64,000 bases of DNA, taken from Bifidobacterium criceti. Its GTDB lineage: Bacteria; Actinomycetota; Actinomycetes; Actinomycetales; Bifidobacteriaceae. Position 1 is the first letter of the stretch, and every line of letters begins with the position of its first letter. Below the pieces are notes generated by a model that worked only from the letters and a program-made list of their open reading frames with translations, ran no database searches and had not been told where the DNA came from. The translations under genes were made by a program, and so were the position numbers. The DNA lies in contig NZ_MVOH01000006.1 of assembly GCF_002286935.1 (NCBI RefSeq), positions 310,001-374,000 of the forward strand, written 5' to 3'. Shown here piece by piece: positions 57,080 through 64,000 of this stretch.

Positions 57080-59857
57080 TCAGATGCGCTGCGACGCTTC
57101 CTCGGTCGCGTCGACGCCTTCACGTTCGACGCGGATCTTGTGTCCTTCTTCCTGGGAGACGCCGTAGTACGCGGCGATCGCGATGTCCATCATGTCCTGG
57201 ATCTGCGGGATGCGCGGGTTCGCGGGGGCGCACTGGTCCTCGTACGCGCGCATGCCGATCTGTTCGAGGATCGACCAGAAGTAGTCTTCGTCGACACCGC
57301 AGTCCTGGAAGCTCTTGTTCATGCCGAGCTTGTTGTCGCGGTAGTCCTCGACGGCCTTCGCGAGGTTCTCGACGCCTTCCGCAGCGGTCTTGCCCGGGTC
57401 GATGCCGAGGTTCTTCGCGATCTCCTGATAGCGTTCGGGGGCGATGTACTTGTTGTACTTCGGCCACGACGTCGGCTCCTGGGGGACCTGTCCGTTGTAG
57501 CGGATGACGTACGGCAGCAGGATCGAGTTCGTGCGTCCGTGCGCGATGTGGCACAGCGCGCCAATCGTGTGCGCCATCGCGTGGCACATGCCGAGGAACG
57601 CGGAGCCGAACGCCATGCCGGCCATCGTCGCGGCGTTGTGCATCTTCTCCTGTGCCTTCGTCTTCGCGACGCCCGGTTCGCTGTTGACGGACTCGGCGAG
57701 GTTGTCCCAGATGAGCTTGGCCGCGTGGAGCGCCATGCCGTCGGTGAAGTCGTTCGCGTAGACGGAGACGTACGCCTCCATCGAGTGCGTGAGCGCGTCG
57801 AAGCCGGCGTCCGAGGCGAGGCGGCGCGGCTGCGTGCGTGCGAGCACCGGGTCGACGATCGCGACGGACGGCGTGAGCGCGTAGTCGGTGATCGGGTACT
57901 TGTAGCCGGTCTTGTGGTCGGTGATGACGGCGAACGGCGTGACTTCGGAGCCGGTGCCCGACGACGTCGGGATGCACACGAGCTTCGCCTTCTTGCCGAG
58001 CGGCGGGATCTTGAACGCGCGCTTGCGGATGTCGAAGAACTTCTCGCGCACGTCGGAGAACGCGATTTCCGGGTGCTCGTAGAGGAGCCACATGATCTTC
58101 GCCGCGTCCATCGGCGAGCCGCCGCCGACCGCGATGATCGTGTCCGGTTCGAATTCGTCGCGCATCATCGCGGCGCCGCGCTCGACGGTCTCGACGCTCG
58201 GCTCCGGCTCGACGTAGTCGACGATGCGGAACGTCACGCGGTTCGAACGCGCGCGCAGCTGGTCGATGACCTTGTCGACGATGCCGAGCTGTTCCATGAC
58301 CTTGTCGCACACGATGACGGCGCGCTCGATGCCGTACATGTCACGCAGGTACTTGATCGCGTTCGGCTCGAAGTAGGTCTTTGCCGGGATCTTGAACCAC
58401 TGCATGTTGTTGTTCCTCCGAGCGATGCGCTTGATGTTGAGCAGATTGATGGCCTGGACGTTGCCGGAAACCGAGTTGCCCCCGTAGGAGCCGCATCCGA
58501 GCGTGAGCGACGGCGCGATCGAGTTGTAGATGTCGCCAATGCCGCCGAGCGAGCTCGGCTGGTTCCAGATGATGCGGCATGCGTGCATGCGCAGGCCGTA
58601 TTCACGCACAAGGTCGTCGTTGTTCGTGTGGATCGCCGCCGTGTGGCCGGCGCCGTGCTTGAGCATCTCCTCGCACATCTCGAAGCCCTGTTCTTTGTCC
58701 TCGAACTTGAGCACGGCGTGCACGGGGGCGAGCTTCTCCATCGTGAGCGGTTCGTTCTCGCCGACTTCGGCGCATTCGGCCGCGATGATCGTCGCGTCCT
58801 CGGGGATCTCGAATCCCGCTTCGTGCGCGATGTACTGCGGCGACTTGCCCGGGACGACCGAGTTGAGCTTCGGCGTCTGCCCCGAGTACGCGGTGCAGCC
58901 GAACATGTACTGTTCGAGCTTCGCCTTCTCCTCGTCGTTGACGAAGTACGCCTTGCGGCGCTTGAGTTCCTTGACGAGCGGATCGTAGATGTCCTTGTGC
59001 GCGATGATCGCCTGCTCGGTCGCGCAGATCATGCCGTAGTCGAAGTGCTTGGACAGGATCAGGTCGTTCGCGACGCGCTGGACGTCGACGTTGGCGTCGA
59101 CGTAGGCCGGGGCGTTGCCGGCGCCGACGCCGAGCGCCGGCTTGCCGGAGGAGTACGCGGCCTTGACCATGCCCGGGCCGCCGGTCGCGAGGATCGTCGC
59201 GATGCCGGGGTGCTTCATGAGCGCGCCGGTCGCCTCGATCGACGGATGCTCGATCCACTGGATGCAGTTCTCGGGGGCGCCCGCCTCGATCGCCGCGTCG
59301 CGCACGATGCGCGCCGCCTCGACGGAGCTCTTCTGCGCGCCCGGATGGAAGCCGAACACGATCGGGCAACGCGTCTTGAGCGAGATGAGCGACTTGAAGA
59401 TCGCCGTCGACGTCGGGTTCGTGACCGGGGTCACGCCCGCGACGACGCCGACGGGTTCGGCGACTTCGTCGATGCCGAGGACGTCGTCCTCACGGATGAT
59501 GCCGACCGTCTTCTGCCCGGCCATGTAGTTCGTGACATGCTCGCACGCGAAGATGTTCTTCGTCGCCTTGTCCTCGACGAGACCGCGTCCCGTTTCATCG
59601 ACCGCCATCTTGGCGAGCACGAGGTGCTTGTTGAGCGCGGAGACGGACGCCTTCGCGACGATGCGGTCGACCGTCTCCTGGTCAAGCTTCTCGAATTCGT
59701 CGAGCGCCTGCTTCGCTTTCGTGACGAGCGCGTCGACTTCGGCCTGTGCGGCCGCTTCCTTGTCCACAACAGGCGTCGCGGCCGGTGCGTGCTTCTCGGC
59801 TTCCTTCACGTCCTGTGCAGGGGCCTTCTGCGCATCGTCCTTGCGTGCTTCTGCCAT
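57080..59857 (-). CDS. adhE: Bifunctional acetaldehyde-CoA/alcohol dehydrogenase
   Basis: Reduces acetyl-CoA to ethanol with two NADH, the main electron sink of fermentation; AdhE proteins polymerise into spirosomes. The 925-residue protein has an Ala/Lys-rich tail, an aldehyde dehydrogenase half (about 60-480; cofactor site GPGMVKAAYSSGKPALGVGA, catalytic Cys in YGMICATEQAIIAH) and an iron-dependent alcohol dehydrogenase half (about 495-910; GGGSPMDAAKIMW and the metal His in GMCHAMAHTIGALCHIAHG). Both active sites look intact. ATG 59857 follows AGGAGG at six bases. Divergent from a ROK regulator over 444 AT-rich bases. Confidence 0.97.
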   Translation of the reverse strand: MAEARKDDAQKAPAQDVKEAEKHAPAATPVVDKEAAAQAEVDALVTKAKQALDEFEKLDQETVDRIVAKASVSALNKHLVLAKMAVDETGRGLVEDKATKNIFACEHVTNYMAGQKTVGIIREDDVLGIDEVAEPVGVVAGVTPVTNPTSTAIFKSLISLKTRCPIVFGFHPGAQKSSVEAARIVRDAAIEAGAPENCIQWIEHPSIEATGALMKHPGIATILATGGPGMVKAAYSSGKPALGVGAGNAPAYVDANVDVQRVANDLILSKHFDYGMICATEQAIIAHKDIYDPLVKELKRRKAYFVNDEEKAKLEQYMFGCTAYSGQTPKLNSVVPGKSPQYIAHEAGFEIPEDATIIAAECAEVGENEPLTMEKLAPVHAVLKFEDKEQGFEMCEEMLKHGAGHTAAIHTNNDDLVREYGLRMHACRIIWNQPSSLGGIGDIYNSIAPSLTLGCGSYGGNSVSGNVQAINLLNIKRIARRNNNMQWFKIPAKTYFEPNAIKYLRDMYGIERAVIVCDKVMEQLGIVDKVIDQLRARSNRVTFRIVDYVEPEPSVETVERGAAMMRDEFEPDTIIAVGGGSPMDAAKIMWLLYEHPEIAFSDVREKFFDIRKRAFKIPPLGKKAKLVCIPTSSGTGSEVTPFAVITDHKTGYKYPITDYALTPSVAIVDPVLARTQPRRLASDAGFDALTHSMEAYVSVYANDFTDGMALHAAKLIWDNLAESVNSEPGVAKTKAQEKMHNAATMAGMAFGSAFLGMCHAMAHTIGALCHIAHGRTNSILLPYVIRYNGQVPQEPTSWPKYNKYIAPERYQEIAKNLGIDPGKTAAEGVENLAKAVEDYRDNKLGMNKSFQDCGVDEDYFWSILEQIGMRAYEDQCAPANPRIPQIQDMMDIAIAAYYGVSQEEGHKIRVEREGVDATEEASQRI

Positions 59858-60301
59858 GCGATCCTCCTAATAGAATCTGCTTTCGTGCGTTGGTCCCAAC
59901 GCGTTCCTTCCCGCGTTGCGCGGGCGTCGCCGCCACCGCAACGTGGTGCTGTACCCAATGTATCGAATGGCGCGCGACTTTGCCCCCGTGTGCCGTGTCG
60001 CCATTTCTTTGTTCTGTTCTGTGCCTTATTTGTTCGTTTCATTGTCGATATTGACATCATTCGCGTTGATTTCCGCTCAAATGACACATTTTGTTCGATT
60101 TTCCCCGCGCGCGAACAACACCGAAGACAGCCGTCGACGCCAACTTTTACAAAATCTCTTTACACATGTCATCCGTTTCGAAAATCTTCTGTAAAATGTT
60201 TTTTTAGAAGTGGTCGTTTTTGTTGACGACATGCCGTTTCCACCCCACCGAAAAACCCATCGTCGAACGACCCATTGTCCTCTGTGAGCGAAGGAGCCCC
60301 G
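59858..60301. promoter_or_regulatory. AT-rich divergent control region of adhE and the ROK gene
   Basis: About 440 bases without a gene and much AT-richer than the rest of the window. It holds an inverted pair TTGTTCG (60091-60097) and CGAACAA (60112-60118), TTTTACA/TGTAAAA-type inverted pieces (CTTTACA at 60158-60164 and TGTAAAA at 60190-60196) and a near-direct repeat starting AAAATCT (60151 and 60181). These are candidate regulator sites. No promoter can be assigned with confidence. Confidence 0.5.
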
Positions 60302-61414
60302 ATGACCACACTCGACCCCCTCCCGCTGTTGCCCGATGGCGCGCGCGAGATCCTCGCGCTGCTGTACACGCGCGAACCGTGCGCGAAACGCCGCATCGCC
60401 GACGAACTCGGCATCAGCGCGCCGACGCTCAACGCCCGTCTGCATGTTCTCGAGGAGGCGGGACTCATCACGGCCTCCGGCTTCGGGCAATCGACGGGCG
60501 GCCGCCGTGCGGTCACCTACACGTTCAACAGCCGCCGCCGTTGTGCGATCGGTGTCACGATCCGTTCGACCGAAATCGTATGCATCGCGCTCGGCCTTGA
60601 CGGTGCGACGATCCGCGAACAGCACACGACGATCGCCGCGCACGCCGACGTTTCGTTCTACGGGCGCGCCGCGCACATCATCGACGCATTCGCCGCGCAG
60701 CTCGACGCCGACGGGGTGCCGCCGCTCGGCATCGGCCTCGCGGTGCCCGCGCACATCAACGCGGCGAGCAGCCTCGACTACGACGCGATCGCCGCACGCG
60801 TCACGCTCCCCGTCACGCCGACCGAACGTTACTGTGCATACGCGCTCGCCGAACTGCGCGTGCGCGCGCATCTGACGGACGCCGTGTGCCTGTTCCTCGG
60901 TAACCACATCGGCAGCGCCGTGCTGCAAGGCGGCGAGGCGCATACCGGCGCGCTCGAGCACATGCCGCTCGACCCGTCCGGGCCGGAATGCGAATGCGGC
61001 GCGAACGGCTGCCTCAACGTGTACTGTTCGTCCGCGAACCTGACCGAGGAGGGCGAAAGCCTGCCCGGTTTCTTCGGCGTGCTCGAGCAGGGCGAGCTGC
61101 ACCACCGCGAACGTATGCGCGATTGGCTGTGCTCGATGGCGCATGCGATCGTCAACATCCGTGCCGTGTTCGCGGCCGACATCGTCCTGTGCGGACCGAT
61201 CGCCGGATTCCTCGACAATACGGAGATCGCGCAGCTCGACCGCCTCGTCGCCGGCCATCCCGCCGCCGCACGACCGACGCCGCCCACGAACGCGCACGCC
61301 GCCTCCCCCCGACCGACGATCACGCGCGGCCTATGCGACATGTATCAGGACGCGGACGGCGCCGCGTTCGCAATCGTTCGCGACCATCTGCGCGCGTTGT
61401 CACTCATACGTTGA
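60302..61414 (+). CDS. ROK-family transcriptional regulator
   Basis: The 370-residue protein has an N-terminal winged helix-turn-helix (about 20-80; CAKRRIADELGISAPTLNAR and LEEAGLITASGFGQSTGGRR) and a ROK sugar-kinase-like domain with LFLGNHIGSAVLQGGEAHTG, LEHMPL and the zinc ligands CECGANGCLNVYCS. The ATP-binding DxGxT motif of ROK kinases is not evident, which fits a repressor rather than a kinase. ATG 60302 follows AAGGAG. It is divergent from adhE and upstream of glgX, so either could be its target; the effector is probably a sugar or sugar phosphate. Confidence 0.85.
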   Translation: MTTLDPLPLLPDGAREILALLYTREPCAKRRIADELGISAPTLNARLHVLEEAGLITASGFGQSTGGRRAVTYTFNSRRRCAIGVTIRSTEIVCIALGLDGATIREQHTTIAAHADVSFYGRAAHIIDAFAAQLDADGVPPLGIGLAVPAHINAASSLDYDAIAARVTLPVTPTERYCAYALAELRVRAHLTDAVCLFLGNHIGSAVLQGGEAHTGALEHMPLDPSGPECECGANGCLNVYCSSANLTEEGESLPGFFGVLEQGELHHRERMRDWLCSMAHAIVNIRAVFAADIVLCGPIAGFLDNTEIAQLDRLVAGHPAAARPTPPTNAHAASPRPTITRGLCDMYQDADGAAFAIVRDHLRALSLIR

Positions 61415-61456
61415 CTCCGTTATATGCACCGATATCCACCGTTCATGCAACAACCG

Positions 61457-61484
61457 TTGTCATCCACAGCGAACCGCATACAAT
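61457..61484 (+). promoter_or_regulatory. Promoter of glgX, probably giving a leaderless mRNA
   Basis: TTGTCA (61457-61462), a 16-base spacer and TACAAT (61479-61484), seven bases before ATG 61492. No Shine-Dalgarno precedes the ATG. Confidence 0.6.
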
Positions 61485-61491
61485 GGTGCCC

Positions 61492-64000
61492 ATGCAGTTA
61501 CCGGAACTTCATCGTTACGCCACACGCCCAGGCATGTTCTTCACCGACGACGGCGGCGCCGACGTCGTCGCGCGCTCGGAGACCGCGGAACAACTGTGGT
61601 TCTGCGTCCTCGAACCGATCGACGAGCCGAGCCGCTTCTACAACGAGGCCGTCCGCATCAACGAGGAGACGTCGATCCCGTTCATCGAACAGGTGCGCCG
61701 GTTCCCGATATGCACACGTGTGCTCAAATCGCTCGGCGTGCGCGAGACGTTGTTCCGTATGGACGGCCCACACTACGGCCTGTGGTACCTGCACCTCGAC
61801 AAAGCATGGGACGGCATGCATTACGGATACCGCGCGGACGGCGCGTGGGACCCGCACCACGGCCTGCGGTTCAACCCGTACAAGTTCCTCCTCGACCCGT
61901 ACGCGAAAGGCGTCGAAGGCGCGATGACGCTCGACCCTGCCGCGTTCGCCTACGAATGCACGCTCACGGACGGCCTCATCAAAGGCTCCGCGTGGGGGTC
62001 GATGAACACGCTCGATTCGCTTGGCAAAGTGCCTATCTCGGTCGCAATCGACGACCGTGACACGACGAAGCACGACGCCGACCCCTCCCATCCGCACGTG
62101 CCGTGGAGCCGCACCGTCATCTACGAACTGCACGTCAAAGGGTTCACGGCGAACGCGCCGTGGCTGCCGAAGGAACTGCGCGGCACCTACGCGGGACTCG
62201 CGCATCCGACGACACTCGCGTATCTGCAGGGTCTTGGTGTCACATCGATCGAACTGCTGCCGATCATGGCGAAACAGTCGGAGGTGTTCCTGCAGGAGCG
62301 CGGACGCACGAATTACTGGGGGTATTCGACGCTCAACTTCTTCTCCCCGGAACCGTCGTACGCGACCGCGGACGCGCAGCGCCGCGGTGCGCGCGCGGTG
62401 CGCCACGAGGTCATCGACATGGTGCGCGCATTGCACAGCGCGGGTTTCGAAGTGATCATGGACGTCGTCTTCAACCACACGTGCGAAGGCGGCAACGAAG
62501 GTCCCTCCGTCTGTTGGCGCGGCCTCGACAACCTCACGTTCTACCGTCAGCAGCAGCAACATGCGGGCGAACTCGAGGATACGACCGGATGTGGGAACAC
62601 AATCGATTTCACCAACACCCACAACATCACGTTTGCCGTCGACTCACTCAGTTACTGGGCGAAGCGCATCGGCATCGACGGATTCCGTTTCGACCTTGGC
62701 GTAAGCCTTGCGCGGCTCAACGGATCGTTCACCCATACCATCCGTTCCTCTACGCGCTGCGCTCGGAACCGCTGCTCGGCAACCTCAAACTGATCATGGA
62801 ACCGTGGGACCTCGGGAACCAAGGATGGCGGACCGGGCAGTTCCTCTCCCCGTTCGCCGAGTGGAACGACCGCTTCCGCGACGCGACGCGCAGGTTCTGG
62901 GTGTGCGATGTCAGCGACGGCACGCGCGACGGCGTCGGCATGCAGGAGATGGCGACACGTCTGTGTGGTTCGGCGGACCTGTTCGCGACCGATCCCGGAC
63001 GCGGCGCGACGTCGTCGGTCAATTTCGTGACCGCACACGACGGGTTCACACTCGCCGACCTCACGCAGTACGCGAACAAACACAACGACGCGAACGGCGA
63101 ACACAACAACGATGGCGCGAACGTCAACTATTGTGCGAACTTCGGCGTCGAAGGACCGACCGACGACGCACACGTGAACCTGTTGCGCGAACGCGCGCGC
63201 ATGAACATGCTCGGCACGATGATGCTCTCGCTCGGCACCCCGATGATGCTCGCGGGCGACGAATTCAACAATTCGCAGGGCGGCAACAACAACGCGTACT
63301 GCCAGGACAACGACATCACGTGGCTCAACTGGGATTGGATCCTACCGAGGACGAAGACGCCCGAATACATGCGGATGGAGTCGATCTCACGGCTCATCGC
63401 GGTGCGCAAGTCGCTCGACATCTACAACCATGAGGACTTCTTCACACGTCTCAGCCAGCTTGGGCTCCTCAAGCCGTCGAGCCGCATCCAATGGCTGCTG
63501 CCGGACGGCACGACACCGATGGAGCGTGATTGGTTCGACAAGTCGATCCGCGCGTTCACGATGCGTCTGCTGTCGAAGGACGAGCTCGACGTCGCGATCG
63601 TCGTGAACGGCGATGACAAGCCGCTGCACTTCCACATGCCCCCGGATGCGCATTGGGACGTGCTGTGGTCGTCGGCGGAGACGACCGGCGAGCGGCCGTG
63701 CCCGGGCATGCATGAGGAACGGTTCACAGTCCCGCTCGAGAAGTCGTTCTGGGTCGACCGCGCGATGCGCCGGCAATGCGACGCCGACGAGACCTTCACG
63801 CAGATGATGGAGCATGCGCAACGCAACGCCGCCGAGCGGGACGGAGCCACCGTGGTGAGCGGCGCGGCCAGATCGGGTCAATATGTACCGAAATCGGCGC
63901 GCATAAGCGCCTCGAACTGGGTGATGCGCGCGACCAGCCGCGGGGACGCAGATCCGACGACGCTCGGACTGCCGAGGATCGGGCACGCGATTCGCAAGAA
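61492..64000 (+). pseudogene. glgX: Glycogen debranching enzyme GlgX, frameshifted and cut by window edge
   Basis: Isoamylase-type debranching enzyme acting on alpha-1,6 branches of glycogen. From ATG 61492 the frame encodes an N-terminal CBM48-like domain (GPHYGLWYLHLDKAWDGMHY) and the first half of the GH13 barrel, including VIYELHVKGFT, DVVFNHT and the nucleophile region GIDGFRFDLGVSLARL. At 62732-62734 a run of three C replaces the expected four; the frame then goes to a stop at 62793. One base over, the protein continues exactly (YHPFLYALRSEPLLGN, acid/base Glu in LIMEPWDLGN, third Asp in FVTAHDGF, MMLAGDEFNNSQGG) to the window edge without a stop. Either a sequencing error or a genuine inactivating deletion; the acid/base and third carboxylate would be lost. 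Confidence 0.85.

Noticed and set aside
60091-60118. A Rex (NADH sensor) operator upstream of adhE
   Set aside because: The TTGTTCG/CGAACAA pair has a 14-base gap, not the 4-8 bases of the usual Rex palindrome, so it is only listed as an unassigned inverted pair.
57032-60226. A 1064-codon open frame on the plus strand opposite adhE
   Set aside because: It is the shadow of adhE, which has complete family motifs. The plus-strand translation is Arg/Asp/Val-rich with no domain, as expected in high-GC antisense frames.

Overview
The window is a 64 kb piece of a high-GC actinobacterial chromosome, most probably Bifidobacterium or a close relative. The assignment rests on gene content and order: one AdhE aldehyde/alcohol dehydrogenase, a single-gene EIIBCA sugar PTS divergent from phosphoglucomutase, a 29-residue bS22 ribosomal peptide, a PspC-type sensor kinase pair, and an S10-spc-alpha ribosomal block that lacks rpsD and map. 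No phage, insertion sequence or CRISPR array is visible. This is conserved chromosome with some accessory islands.

Layout. 0-9 kb: a WYL regulator cut by the left edge, gpmA, an apparently isolated MenA-type prenyltransferase, a Pro-rich membrane protein, lysS, tRNA-Pro(CGG), a 3 x 93 bp tandem array and a FetAB-type exporter. 9-19 kb: an envelope and signalling island. A PspC membrane protein lies back to back with a PspC-linked histidine kinase and LuxR-type regulator; after these come a TPR plus nucleotidyltransferase-fold (DUF4037) protein, a DUF4125 protein and a membrane-anchored alpha/beta hydrolase. 18.8-30.6 kb: tRNA-Ser(UGA) next to serS, a lipid/diacylglycerol kinase, PTS EIIBCA, pgm, rpiA, a long RNase HI, bS22 and radA. 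30.6-38 kb: nusA-infB-rbfA-truB-ribF on the minus strand. 39-40.3 kb: tRNA-Ser(CGA) and truA. 40.3-55.8 kb: the ribosomal superoperon on the minus strand, read rpsJ to rplO, then secY-adk, then infA-rpmJ-rpsM-rpsK-rpoA-rplQ, with hairpins splitting it into units. 56-64 kb: a YwiC-like membrane protein, adhE, a divergent ROK regulator, and glgX, which carries a one-base deletion and runs off the right edge.

How the genes fit together. The window covers translation (ribosomal proteins, IF-1, IF-2, two synthetases, three tRNAs, RbfA, TruA, TruB) and sugar flow (PTS, Pgm, GlgX, RpiA, GpmA, AdhE as the fermentative NADH sink). The 9-18 kb island probably senses and responds to envelope stress.

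Most noteworthy signals: (1) four intergenic copies of a 38-bp element with invariant spacing, CCGCA-N3-CGGTACGCT-N12-AGCGTACCG; (2) a repeat family of the GTCC(C/G)GTTTGGCAG type found just beyond the terminators of all three tRNA genes and amplified to three 93-bp units behind tRNA-Pro; (3) the TPR-DUF4037/DUF4125 pair beside the PspC divergon, the best candidate for an undescribed system; (4) probable leaderless promoters at radA and glgX; (5) the glgX frameshift. Protein-gene hairpins are mostly long GC-rich palindromes without T-tracts, whereas tRNA terminators have T-tracts.
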